Positions 43,227 through 55,117 of a stretch of 60,254 nt of DNA are shown here, one piece after another. The translations under genes and the position numbers were made by a program. The number at the start of each line of letters is the position of its first letter. The first letter of the stretch is position 1. This stretch comes from Lujinxingiaceae bacterium (GTDB lineage: Bacteria > Myxococcota_A > Bradymonadia > Bradymonadales > Bradymonadaceae). Under the pieces are notes generated by a model. That model worked only from the letters and a program-made list of their open reading frames with translations. It made no database searches and was not told the DNA's origin. The DNA lies in NCBI GenBank assembly GCA_013697635.1, contig JACCWM010000057.1, forward strand, positions 1 to 60,254, in the 5' to 3' direction.

Positions 43227-43979
43227 TCAGGCCTTTGGGCTTGCCGCGTCTTCTTCGGGCTCGACCTGGCCGCGCGAACGAATCGTGTCGCGGATGATCT
43301 CGATGAGCATCAAGCCCACGCCCACACAGATCAAAGCGTCGGCCACGTTGAAGGTTGGCCAGCGGTAGGCGTCGGTGTACTTCCACAAGATGAAGTCGAT
43401 CACGTAGCCAAAGCGAATGCGGTCGATGAAGTTACCCACGGCGCCGGCGGCGATCAGGCTCAGGCCCCACATCAAGATCTGCTGGCGAAGGAACACGCCG
43501 CGCAACAAGAGCAAGATGATGATCACAGCGAGCAGGCTGACGACGACGAAAAACGGGCGTCGAAACTGTGAATCGCTGTTTGAAAGCAGGCCAAAGGCCG
43601 CGCCCGGGTTTCGCGTGTACTGAAAATCGAAGTATCCCTCGATCACCACCACCTCGCGCTGGGTGACCTCAATGGTCTCGCCAGCACTCAGCGTCGTCTT
43701 TGGCGAGACGTAGCTGCCGTCGGGGTTTCGGGTGTGATTGCCTGCAATGCGCTCGATCTCTGCTGGCGAATTGGCCTTGAAGGTCTCGGCCAAAAACTCC
43801 TGGAGCGGTTTACCCTCGGCCTCGGGCGGAATCTCGAGCACGATGTTGTGCGAGAAGTGCCCGGGTCGCTGGCTGGCGAGCCAGTCGGAGGCGTACATCT
43901 TGCTCCACTGGTCGACAAAGACAAAAACCAGCAAGATGGTCAAGAACTGGGCGTATTTCAGGGCGCTTTCACGATTCAT
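43227..43979 (-). CDS. lspA: Lipoprotein signal peptidase with an extra periplasmic insertion
   Basis: A 250-residue LspA (usual length about 165). Motifs: VDQWSKMYASDW after helix 1, NPGAAFG, the catalytic-Asp motif GAVGNFIDRIRFGYVIDF, and the second Asp in FNVADALI. Between helix 1 and the NPGAAFG motif there is an insertion of about 70 residues (EIPPEAEGKPLQEFLAETF onward) placed in the periplasm. It cleaves signal peptides of diacylated lipoproteins. It sits between lgt and ileS. Confidence 0.92.
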   Translation of the reverse strand: MNRESALKYAQFLTILLVFVFVDQWSKMYASDWLASQRPGHFSHNIVLEIPPEAEGKPLQEFLAETFKANSPAEIERIAGNHTRNPDGSYVSPKTTLSAGETIEVTQREVVVIEGYFDFQYTRNPGAAFGLLSNSDSQFRRPFFVVVSLLAVIIILLLLRGVFLRQQILMWGLSLIAAGAVGNFIDRIRFGYVIDFILWKYTDAYRWPTFNVADALICVGVGLMLIEIIRDTIRSRGQVEPEEDAASPKA

Positions 43980-43992
43980 CGATCAATCCTAC

Positions 43993-46836
<2,844 letters not shown>

Positions 46837-46965
46837 GGTGGCACTCCTGAAGATCTTTCACATGCAAGGGTCGTTCGAGCCGCAGTGCAGCTCGAACACA
46901 AAGCGCGCTTATCTAACACAGCGCCACGCTATGGGCAATTGGCACGGGCGGCAACACAATTAGGC

Positions 46966-47838
46966 CTAAAGGCGCGCCTTGAGCTCCGGATAGCACTGTT
47001 CATAGGCCGCCCGGTCGCTCACGCACTCGCTGAGCTCGCCGGACCACGCCGCCGCGCTCCAGATCAGCGCGCCCAGCGCGCCCGCGGCCAGCACCCAGAT
47101 CACGTGGCTGGTGGCCGGGTGGCGATGCGGCTTAAGCCGTGAGGCCAGCACCAACGTGATCAACGCCCCCGAGATCAGCCCGCCCAGATGCGCGGCGTTG
47201 TCCATCGGGATGCCGTCCAAGAAACCGATACCCAGGCCCAGCACCACCCACGGCATCAGCCCCACCGTCAGCGCCTTCGATACGCGCGCGGGCAACATCT
47301 TTCGGTATTTGTATCCGAAGACCAGCAGGCCGCCGACCAGGCCGTAGATCGCGCCCGACGCTCCGCCCGAGGGCACGGCGTTGAAGTAGTAGCTCGAAAG
47401 CGAGGCGATGGTGCCGCTGAGCACGTAGAGCACAAACAGGCGGCGCGCGCCGTAAAAGCGCTCGAGGATCGGCCCCAGGATGAACAGCCCGTAGCCGTTG
47501 AAGAGGATGTGCAAGATGTCCAGATGCACGAACTGGCTGGTCCAAAGCCGCCACCACTGGCCGGCCTCGATGTGCACGTTGACCTTCATGCCCGTGTAGA
47601 ACACCAGCTGCTCGGCGTTGTAAACGGCCGTCGAGATGTCCGTGTCGGGCACAAAGACGAGCAATCCGTAGAACTTCGCCCCGACCCAGAAGACCACGTT
47701 GATCGCGAGCAGCCACCACGTCAGCTTGACGTCGCGACTCATGATGTGCGCCAGCGAGGCCTCGCGCCCGATCGTGTCGAGGTAGGCGTCGGCATCGCGC
47801 TCGAGACCAACCACCTGTGCAGTGTTCGACGTGGTCAT
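46966..47838 (-). CDS. Rhomboid-family intramembrane serine protease
   Basis: A 290-residue protein with about 45 N-terminal cytoplasmic residues and six or seven helices. Family features: WWRLWTSQFVHLDILHILFN with the conserved Asn, the catalytic Ser in GGASGAIYGLVGG, and the catalytic His in AAHLGGLISG. It cleaves transmembrane substrates within the bilayer. The gap of 129 bases to ileS suggests its own expression or a loose operon. Confidence 0.9.
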   Translation of the reverse strand: MTTSNTAQVVGLERDADAYLDTIGREASLAHIMSRDVKLTWWLLAINVVFWVGAKFYGLLVFVPDTDISTAVYNAEQLVFYTGMKVNVHIEAGQWWRLWTSQFVHLDILHILFNGYGLFILGPILERFYGARRLFVLYVLSGTIASLSSYYFNAVPSGGASGAIYGLVGGLLVFGYKYRKMLPARVSKALTVGLMPWVVLGLGIGFLDGIPMDNAAHLGGLISGALITLVLASRLKPHRHPATSHVIWVLAAGALGALIWSAAAWSGELSECVSDRAAYEQCYPELKARL

Positions 47839-47844
47839 GAAATT

Positions 47845-48672
47845 CTACTCGTTCTCTTCAGGCAATATGCCACCAGCAGTGCTTCGAACAATGACCGGGC
47901 GCCCGCGCCCAATGTTGGCGCGCCGCCGGTGAAGCAAATCATTGAGGTAGCGCCGGGCTCCGAGCGCTGCCTCCATCGGTGCCAGCCCATCGACCAGCCC
48001 CGCCAAAATCGCGCTGGCGAGCTGGCAGCCCGTGCCCCGAACGTCTTGCTCAATGGGCAAGAGCGCCTCGAGCAGCCGCGCGCCATCGGCGTCGGCCCAC
48101 GCATCGGTCAGTACAAAGTCGGCTTGGCCGACCAAATGTCCACCTTTCAACAGCACCGCCTTGGCCCCGAACTGGCGAAGGCTCGCTGCCGCCTCGAGCA
48201 TCGCGTCGTGCGTTTGAATCGTGCGCCCCAACAGGCGCTCGGCCTCCGGCACGTTGGGCGTGAGCACCGCGACAAAGGGGTGGAGCAGGCCGGCCGCGCT
48301 GAGCACCGCCTCGTTTGCGCTCAAGAGATGGCCGCCATCGCCGCTGGCCATCACCGGATCGAGCACCACGGGCACGTGTGCACAATTGGCGAGAAAGGCG
48401 CACACGGCTTCAACGGTTGTCACAGCCGGTAACATTCCCAGTTTGACGCCCTCGATCGCCACGTCCTCGGCCAGAGCGCGAAGCTGTTCGCCTAAGACTT
48501 CGCCCGACATGGCCTCGAAGCCGCCAACGCCGCAGGTGTTTTGCCAGACAACGGCCGTAATCGCCGAGAGGCCGTGGTAGCCAAAGTCGCGAAAGACTTG
48601 CAGGTCGGCTTGGATTCCGGCGCCGCCGCTGGGGTCGGTGCCGGCAATGGTGAGGAGGCACTTGGGGGACAT
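47845..48672 (-). CDS. thiD: Hydroxymethylpyrimidine/phosphomethylpyrimidine kinase
   Basis: A 275-residue ribokinase-fold enzyme. It has TIAGTDPSGGAGIQADLQ at the start, VVLDPVMASGDGGHLLS, LTPNVPEAERLLG, and the anion-hole motif DVRGTGCQLASAI with the catalytic Asp replaced in context (RGTGCQ instead of HGTGCT). It phosphorylates HMP and HMP-P in thiamine synthesis. ATG 48672 is preferred to an upstream start because family homology begins there. It precedes the rhomboid gene by six bases. Confidence 0.9.
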   Translation of the reverse strand: MSPKCLLTIAGTDPSGGAGIQADLQVFRDFGYHGLSAITAVVWQNTCGVGGFEAMSGEVLGEQLRALAEDVAIEGVKLGMLPAVTTVEAVCAFLANCAHVPVVLDPVMASGDGGHLLSANEAVLSAAGLLHPFVAVLTPNVPEAERLLGRTIQTHDAMLEAAASLRQFGAKAVLLKGGHLVGQADFVLTDAWADADGARLLEALLPIEQDVRGTGCQLASAILAGLVDGLAPMEAALGARRYLNDLLHRRRANIGRGRPVIVRSTAGGILPEENE

Positions 48673-48728
48673 GGCAGCCGTCGTGGGGTCGGTAACCTGG
48701 GCAAGGACGCCCATGTTACGAAGAGATT

Positions 48729-49682
48729 CTACAACTTCAAGATCGTCGCCGAGCGATCCAACATCGTCTGATCAACTCCCAACGCCCGAAACGTCTCTAA
48801 ATTTCGCTGCAACGGATTCTCGATGCGCCGAAGCGCCATCGCCCGTGCAAACCCAAGCTGCGGCACGAACACCAGCGGCGAGACGGGGATCGGAAAGTCG
48901 CTGCCGAGCAGAATGCGCTCGCGGGCGAGCTCGTGCTTGAGCACGGTGTGGATGTAGGGAAAGCGGGCCATCGAGGCCATCGCCGAGATGTCGCCGTAGA
49001 GCTTGGGATACTCAGCGAGCATGGCAAGCCAGGTCTGAATGTCGTCTTTGAGCAGGTGCAAGACCCCGCCGCCGGCGCAGTGGGCGGCGATCACCGTTGC
49101 GCCCTCCTCGAGCGCCGGGCGAAGCAGCTCGGGCTTGCCAAAGCGCTGGTCGATCACCGGCAGCGCGTGCTCAAACGAGGTGTGGCTCAAGAGCGGGATG
49201 CCAAGCTCGCCCATGCGCCGCCAAAATGGGCGGTAGGCGTCGTTTGAGGGGTCGAAGCCCTGCGTGTTCGGCAGCAGCTTGATCGCCGCCGATCCGGCGC
49301 GCGTGACCCGCTCGAGCTCGGCTATCGCGTCCTTTCGCTGGGGGTTGACCGAGCAGATCGGGATCAGCCGGTCGGACTGCGAGCACACGTCCAGACAATA
49401 GTCGTTGGACACATAGAGGTGCGTGCGCGCCTTGTCGTATTCGCCGTTTTGGTCGTAGACGGCGTCAAAGGCCAGCATGCCGATCGCGTCCAGATCGCTG
49501 TCCGTGACCCATTCGATGAGCTTGTCGCGATAGGCCTCGTCGATGCGCTCGCGCTCGACGTTTTGCAGCTTGAGCACGCGCGAGAGCATAAAGTACATCA
49601 TGCCCGTAGAGAGCTTGGGGCTGACATAGCAGCCGTTGGCCTCGTTCATGGCGATCAGATGGACGTGCAGGTCGATGAGCAT
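48729..49682 (-). CDS. Amidohydrolase-family metal-dependent hydrolase
   Basis: A 317-residue TIM-barrel amidohydrolase of the amidohydrolase-2 (ACMSD-like) type. Metal ligands: HxH in MLIDLHVHL, the His in LLSHTSFEHA, the His in AAHCAGGG, and the Asp in LGSDFPIP. Substrate is unknown; members decarboxylate or hydrolyse aromatic-derived acids. A link to the aminomuconate genes at 13.6-15.5 kb is tempting, since ACMSD belongs to tryptophan breakdown, but the distance is large and the sequence does not decide. Confidence 0.78.
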   Translation of the reverse strand: MLIDLHVHLIAMNEANGCYVSPKLSTGMMYFMLSRVLKLQNVERERIDEAYRDKLIEWVTDSDLDAIGMLAFDAVYDQNGEYDKARTHLYVSNDYCLDVCSQSDRLIPICSVNPQRKDAIAELERVTRAGSAAIKLLPNTQGFDPSNDAYRPFWRRMGELGIPLLSHTSFEHALPVIDQRFGKPELLRPALEEGATVIAAHCAGGGVLHLLKDDIQTWLAMLAEYPKLYGDISAMASMARFPYIHTVLKHELARERILLGSDFPIPVSPLVFVPQLGFARAMALRRIENPLQRNLETFRALGVDQTMLDRSATILKL

Positions 49683-49820
49683 GGACTTCGCCGGCTGTCG
49701 TGCGGTTAGGTGAGGCCGGGGTAGGCCTCGTAGTGAACAAATCTATTGTACAAAGACTATGTGAGGTCCATCATAAACGGCGGTCGGCCCGCAGATTTTG
49801 CCGCGCAGGAGCGCCAGTAC

Positions 49821-51263
49821 GTGATACCCGCCTCAGCAGTAAACACCACAATAGATCGCCAGGCCAGCTTCACGCTCATGTTGCTCTGCGCGGTAGTCTT
49901 CTTGTCCGTGGTCAACGGCACGATGGTCAACGTCGCCCTGCCGATCATCGGCCAGGCCTTCCAGGTCACCGAGGGCACCTATGGCTGGATCGTCACCGGC
50001 AACGCCCTGGCCTTTGGCATCTTCAACGCCGTGCACGGCCGCTTGGCCGACATCGTCGGTATCCGCCGCCTCTATCTACTCGGCATCGTGATCTTTGGCG
50101 CAACGTCGGTGCTCGTCGCCCTCTCGCCGACGATCGAGATCGCGATCGCGCTGCGCGTGTTCCAGGGCGCGGGCAGCGCCGCGATTCCGGCCCTGGGCGC
50201 CATGATCGTGGTTCGCAGCTTCCCGCCTTCCAAGCGCGGCGCCGCGATGGGCCTGATTCTTGGCTCGGTCGGCGTCGCCGCAAGCCTTGGACCGTTTCTG
50301 GGCGGCCTGCTCGTCCAAATCAGCGGCTGGCGCGCCGTTTTTCTCTTTACCAGCGTCGTTTTGCTCGCTGTGCCCGTCGGCCTCAAGCTGCTCCCCAAGA
50401 GCCTCGATGAGCGCATCCCTCAAAAATTCGACGTGCTCGGCGCCTTGCTGCTCGGCATCGGCGTTACCGCCCTGCTCTACAGCTTCAACGTCATCGAGCG
50501 CCTGGGCTTTGGCGCCACCTTCGCTGCGCTGATCGCGATCGGAGTGCTTGGCCTGGCGGCCTTCGGCTGGCGCATCAGCCACACCCCCGAGCCCTTTGCC
50601 CACCCCGATCTCTTTCGCAACACCGGCTTTGTCACGATCACGGCCGTGGCCTTTCTCTCCAACGCCACGCGCTTTGGCACGATCGTCCTGGTCCCGATCT
50701 TTCTCATCGAGGTCAACGGCCTGGCTCCGGTCTGGGTCGGCCTCGTGCTGTTGCCGGGCGCCCTGATGATCGCCGCAATCTCGCCACTCTCCGGCAAGCT
50801 CTCCGATCGCATCGGCGCGCGCCGCCCCGTAGCCGCCGGCATGCTCCTGCTCGTCGCCGGCAACCTCGTCACCGCTTGTTTCGCCGGCGGCAACGTGCTC
50901 GGCGTCACCATCGGCATGGCCCTCTACGGCATGGGCTTCGCCCTGCTCCAGAGCCCGCTCGTCGCCTCGGTCACCCGCGTGCTCGCGCCCCAACGCGCCA
51001 GCGGCGGCATGGGCATCTTCATGATGATCTTCTTTCTCGGCGGCGCCTTCGGCGTCGCCCTGAGCGTCACCGCCGTCGAGCTGCAAAGCCGCGAGGCAGC
51101 GAGCTGGCTGGGATTTTCGTTAGGCGCCGGCGCCCCCTATTCCAACGCGGTCTTGACGCTCACGGGCCTGGCACTGCTCGGGCTCTTGATGCTGCCGGGG
51201 CTGCCAAGCACGCCCGGCGTCGAGGTTGAGAACGCGGCCGATGCGGTCGACGGGCAGAGCTAA
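49821..51263 (+). CDS. MFS drug/proton exporter, DHA2 family
   Basis: A protein of about 480 residues with 12-14 helices. DHA2 features: FLSVVNGTMVNVALPIIGQA in helix 1, motif A GRLADIVGIRRLYLLG between helices 2 and 3, and motif C-like GVAASLGPFLGGLL in helix 5. GTG 49821 is proposed because AGGAG lies ten bases upstream and the N-terminus then has a normal length. The open frame extends to TTG 49746, so the start is uncertain. Substrate unknown; EmrB/QacA-type exporters pump hydrophobic compounds. Confidence 0.87.
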   Translation: MIPASAVNTTIDRQASFTLMLLCAVVFLSVVNGTMVNVALPIIGQAFQVTEGTYGWIVTGNALAFGIFNAVHGRLADIVGIRRLYLLGIVIFGATSVLVALSPTIEIAIALRVFQGAGSAAIPALGAMIVVRSFPPSKRGAAMGLILGSVGVAASLGPFLGGLLVQISGWRAVFLFTSVVLLAVPVGLKLLPKSLDERIPQKFDVLGALLLGIGVTALLYSFNVIERLGFGATFAALIAIGVLGLAAFGWRISHTPEPFAHPDLFRNTGFVTITAVAFLSNATRFGTIVLVPIFLIEVNGLAPVWVGLVLLPGALMIAAISPLSGKLSDRIGARRPVAAGMLLLVAGNLVTACFAGGNVLGVTIGMALYGMGFALLQSPLVASVTRVLAPQRASGGMGIFMMIFFLGGAFGVALSVTAVELQSREAASWLGFSLGAGAPYSNAVLTLTGLALLGLLMLPGLPSTPGVEVENAADAVDGQS

Positions 51264-51268
51264 AGAAC

Positions 51269-51301
51269 GCCTCCCCGATCGGGAGGCTCGCAAAAAGGAG
51301 G
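51269..51301 (+). promoter_or_regulatory. Hairpin beside the ribosome-binding site of the small membrane protein
   Basis: GCCTCCC (51269-51275) and GGGAGGC (51281-51287) form a perfect stem. The left arm also complements the ribosome-binding site GGAGG at 51297-51301. Two alternative structures are therefore possible, one leaving the site free and one hiding it. No T-run follows, so it is not a standard terminator of the exporter gene. Confidence 0.4.
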
Positions 51302-51307
51302 TAGCGC

Positions 51308-51592
51308 ATGTCGCGACGCGAAGCACTGGGGCGCAATCGAAGGGTGGCCGGGCCGGTTGGCACGATGATCCCGCTGGTCCTCGGCTTGATCGGGATGATT
51401 TTGGCCGCCTGGTTCGCCTACGGCAGGTTTACCCACCCGGCGCGTGTCATGGGAAGCACGGTGCTCGAGTGTCCGCGGACCTCGCTCTCGGTCGAGCAGC
51501 GAGACGGGTTGTACGTCGTCCATGGCTGCGGTCGCAGGTTGTACGCCCGCTGCGAAGGTGGGCAGTGCGTGGATGCCGACGCGGCGCGATAG
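51308..51592 (+). CDS. Small single-pass membrane protein with Cys-rich tail
   Basis: A 94-residue protein. A basic N-terminus (SRREALGRNRRVAG) is followed by one hydrophobic helix (MIPLVLGLIGMILAAWFAYG) and an exported domain with paired cysteines: VLECPRTSLSVEQ, VVHGCGRRLYARCEGGQC. The HGCGRRLYARC pattern recurs in small deltaproteobacterial exported proteins, though I know no function. GGAGG precedes ATG 51308, so it is real despite its size. It follows the exporter by 44 bases. Confidence 0.72.
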   Translation: MSRREALGRNRRVAGPVGTMIPLVLGLIGMILAAWFAYGRFTHPARVMGSTVLECPRTSLSVEQRDGLYVVHGCGRRLYARCEGGQCVDADAAR

Positions 51593-51644
51593 CCGTGGAC
51601 GAGTCGGATCTTGTAGGCGGTGGCGATGGCCGCGCCGATGCCGA

Positions 51645-54600
51645 TCAGTCCTTTGGGAGGCGGCGCAGTAGAACTTGAGACCAGTAGCCGAGCGTAGGGA
51701 CAAGGGAGGCAAACACGACATGCTCGCCATCAAACGAGAGCGAAGGGCTCAGGCTGGCGTCCTCGTTCGCGGCGCCGTCGGCGCTCTGGGTCAAGTGGTG
51801 GATCGCACCGCTCTCGATGCTCTTGCGGTAGCTGCGCTTTCGAAAGGGGGTGGTGGTTCCGGCCACGAGGTTTGTCGCCTCGGATTCGAAGACCGCGTAT
51901 CTAGCGTCGGCTGAGAGCGCGGCCTTGCCGCTCAGGGCGTTGGCGTCAACGCCTTCCTCGTTGCTGCTTACGAGCAGTAGCTGCCCGCTCTCGAGGTCTT
52001 TTCGGTAGACACGCGCTTGGATAACCATGGGGGAGGAGACAAGGTTTGTGGCGCGCGTCCCAAAGAGCACGTAGCGCCCGTTCGATGAGATTGATGGGTT
52101 TTCACCGCTCCAATTGGCGTCGACTCCGTCGGCGCGCTGGCTCGCGACCTCGATCTCCCCGCTCTCGAGATCCCTTCGGTAGACGCGCGCGACGTTATAA
52201 AAAAAACCGTCAATCGTAATCCTCGTCGTCGCGCTGACATACGCAACGTATCGTCCATCGGCCGAGATCGAGGGCGCTGCACCGCCGCCGTATGCGTTCT
52301 CGGACTCGGCGCCATAGCTCACGAGGAGCACCTCTCCACTCTCAAAATCCCTGCGGTAAACTTCGGCGCTCCGGATGCCGGTGGCGTCGACGAGGTTTGA
52401 CGCCGTGGAGGCAAAAGCGGCGTACCTTCCGTCCGACGAGAGCGAGGCGGCCCAGCTGGAGTTGTTGGCTACGGCGCCATCAGGAGCCTGAGCCACGAGA
52501 AGGATCTCCGCGCTCTCGACGTCCTTTCGGTAGAGTCTCTCCATGACCGAACTCGCCCCGGCCACCAGGTTTGTCGCCGAGGAGATGAAGATCACGTATC
52601 TGCCGTCGGAGGAGATCGCGGCCACCTGGGCCTGAGCGTTGGCATCGACGCCGGCTGCGCTCTGGCTGACCGGGCGAATTTCCCCGCTCTCGAGATCCTT
52701 GCGGTAGATGCGATTGCGGTGCACGTCGGTGGCACCAACCATAAAATTTCTCGCCGCCGACTCAAAGGCCACGTACTTGCCATCGGACGAGATCTTCGCC
52801 TCGACGCTGCTGCTGTCGCCGCTTGCACCCCCGAAGCTCTCGCTCGCGAGCACTCTTTTGTTGTTGGCGAGATCTTTGCGGTGGATGTGCCATGGGCCCG
52901 TGGGGACGCCGTCCACCGATGCTTGCAGGGCCGAGTTGAATGCCACGTATCGTCCATCCGACGAGAGCGAGGGTGTGTAGATGCGATAGGTACCATCGCC
53001 TCCGGCGTAGAGTTCACTGACGACGACGTTCTCCTGGCTCTCGAGATCTTTGCGGTAGATGCGCCATCTGGGAGTTGCGGCGCCTGCCACGAGGTTGGTC
53101 GCCCCGGTGAAGAACACGACAGATTTACCATCGGCCGAGATCGAGGCACCGTAGCTGTGATTGTCGGCGGTGGTACCTTCGGCGCTCTGGCTGACGAGCA
53201 GGAGCTCGCCGCTCTCGAGGTCTTTTCGGTAAATACGAAAGATGGGGGCGTCGGTGCCGGGCACAAGGTTTGAGGCCACAGAGCTAAAGCTCACATACCT
53301 ACCCCCGGAGGCGATCGAAGCGTCGGAGCAGTTGGCGTTTACGTCGTCTCCCTCGGCCGTCTCACTCACGTGGAGGAGCTCCCCGGTCTGCAAATTCTTG
53401 CGATAAATGCGCGCTCTGCTGACACCCCCCGCGACGAAATTTGTGGCAAGAGATCCAAAGACCACAAACTTGCCGTCAGGCGAATAGCGCGGACCACCGC
53501 TGGCAAAGTCGGCCTCGCTGCTGCCGGCACGCTGGCTTAGCAAGATGACCTCACCGCTCTCGAGATCCTTGCGGTAGACATGCCAGCGACCGGTGGTGGT
53601 CGTGGCGCCGTCGACGAGATTTGTCGCCAGGGATTGAAAGCTTACATAGCGCCCATCGGGCGAAATCGAGGCCTCCCCGCTGTTCGCGTTGGCGTGAACT
53701 CCGCTGTGGCTCTGGCTGACGAGCAGGATTTCACCGCTCTCGAGGTCCTTGCGATAGAGCCGCCACTGGTTTGGCGTGGTCGTGCCTTCGACAAGATTCG
53801 ACGCCGCAGAAGTAAATGCGATGTACCGGCCATCGGCCGAAAGCGAGGGGCCGTCGGACTCGGAGTTGGCCGGCATACCGGCCGCCGTGCTGGTCGCAAG
53901 ATACGCCGAGCCATTGCGGTCGACGACGACGATCTGAGAGGCCGCAATGAACCAGGCGATTCTTTGCCCATCGGCGCTGATGGCTGGCGCCTTGTTGAGA
54001 ACGCCGATCTCACCGAGCCGCCAGCCCGAGACTGTGCTCATCGCCGAAGCCTTGTAGTTCAACCGGATGCTTATGGGACCATGGCTCGTCGAGCATGAAA
54101 ACTCCTGTATGCCGTCAACGGCGCTCAGGGGCAGGTCGATGAGCAATCGGTTTTCGACGAGCGTCGCGTTGTCAGCGAGCGTGGCGCATGCAAAGTGGGC
54201 CGCAGCCTCACCTTGCTCCACAAGGGAGAAGCCATACCACCTGCCCGCGGTGAGGCCATCGACAGCGATCGTGCGGCTTTGGCCGTCACTCACAATCTCG
54301 GGGCTGGTCTGGCCGAGCAACACCGGGTAGCCCGGCAAAAAGGCGATCGAAACACTGTCATCGGTCACAAAAGAATGCTCTTGACCGTACTCAATGCCGG
54401 TGTTGGTCGCAGCATATGCGCGTACGTAATAGTCGGTCCCCAGGGCGAGGTTCGTCACATCGCTTCGGAACCCGCCGGCGCCAGAGGCGCCCCCGAGGGC
54501 GATGCAAGTTCCCGTCGGGAACCTGGGGTTTTCGCTCGTTGCATAGCAGAAGCCGTGGTCGACCACCCTTCGCCCCGCAAACTCTCTGAGCCGCCCGTGA

Positions 54601-54893
54601 AACGTTGCCTGCGTGGCCTCAACGTCGCTGATGGAGTCGGTCTCGACCAACGCCTCGCCAGCGACCGCGTCGGGTCCGACATCGAGACCAGCCACCCGCG
54701 TGTCCTCGGCCGCATCGAAGACGTCCTCCACGGCAGCATCCTCCACGGCAGCGTCCGCCTCACCGACATCGCCACGATCCTCCCCACCGGCCTCACCGCC
54801 GCAAGCCCACACCCCAGAGCACAAAAGCGCGACGAATCCTAGCCGCTGCAGAATCGACGAGCAGCGAGAATAACCCTCCATTGGCATGTCCAT
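51645..54893 (-). CDS. PD40/WD40-like beta-propeller lipoprotein
   Basis: A 1082-residue secreted lipoprotein. The signal LGFVALLCSGVWAC gives lipidated Cys31, followed by an acidic Ala/Asp linker (AAVEDAAVEDVFDAAED). Residues about 90-165 look like a fibronectin-like module (DYYVRAYAATNTGIEYG). From about residue 290 there are about 13 TolB/PD40-type blades, each with SxDGRYVAFxSxATNLV and RIYRKDLESGELLLVSQS. The repeats are very similar to each other, suggesting recent duplication. The start among nearby ATGs is uncertain. Probably a cell-surface protein of unknown partner. Confidence 0.85.
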   Translation of the reverse strand: MDMPMEGYSRCSSILQRLGFVALLCSGVWACGGEAGGEDRGDVGEADAAVEDAAVEDVFDAAEDTRVAGLDVGPDAVAGEALVETDSISDVEATQATFHGRLREFAGRRVVDHGFCYATSENPRFPTGTCIALGGASGAGGFRSDVTNLALGTDYYVRAYAATNTGIEYGQEHSFVTDDSVSIAFLPGYPVLLGQTSPEIVSDGQSRTIAVDGLTAGRWYGFSLVEQGEAAAHFACATLADNATLVENRLLIDLPLSAVDGIQEFSCSTSHGPISIRLNYKASAMSTVSGWRLGEIGVLNKAPAISADGQRIAWFIAASQIVVVDRNGSAYLATSTAAGMPANSESDGPSLSADGRYIAFTSAASNLVEGTTTPNQWRLYRKDLESGEILLVSQSHSGVHANANSGEASISPDGRYVSFQSLATNLVDGATTTTGRWHVYRKDLESGEVILLSQRAGSSEADFASGGPRYSPDGKFVVFGSLATNFVAGGVSRARIYRKNLQTGELLHVSETAEGDDVNANCSDASIASGGRYVSFSSVASNLVPGTDAPIFRIYRKDLESGELLLVSQSAEGTTADNHSYGASISADGKSVVFFTGATNLVAGAATPRWRIYRKDLESQENVVVSELYAGGDGTYRIYTPSLSSDGRYVAFNSALQASVDGVPTGPWHIHRKDLANNKRVLASESFGGASGDSSSVEAKISSDGKYVAFESAARNFMVGATDVHRNRIYRKDLESGEIRPVSQSAAGVDANAQAQVAAISSDGRYVIFISSATNLVAGASSVMERLYRKDVESAEILLVAQAPDGAVANNSSWAASLSSDGRYAAFASTASNLVDATGIRSAEVYRRDFESGEVLLVSYGAESENAYGGGAAPSISADGRYVAYVSATTRITIDGFFYNVARVYRRDLESGEIEVASQRADGVDANWSGENPSISSNGRYVLFGTRATNLVSSPMVIQARVYRKDLESGQLLLVSSNEEGVDANALSGKAALSADARYAVFESEATNLVAGTTTPFRKRSYRKSIESGAIHHLTQSADGAANEDASLSPSLSFDGEHVVFASLVPTLGYWSQVLLRRLPKD

Positions 54894-55117
54894 TCTTCAA
54901 TCGGAGTCGAGGCGCTGGAGGCACCGGATCCTCGGCCCCCCTTGCGCTGGTTGTCAGTGAACAACACTCTCGCAGTGATGCGACGCCACGTAAAGGCCCA
55001 CGTCTTCGGGGTGCTCCCCAATTTCGCGGCCCAAGAAACAAACACCTACCTGGCAGAAGGCTCAGGGAGGCGATGGGCTTTCAATCGCGCGCAGGGCGCG
55101 GTGCTTTGTTCAGGCGC

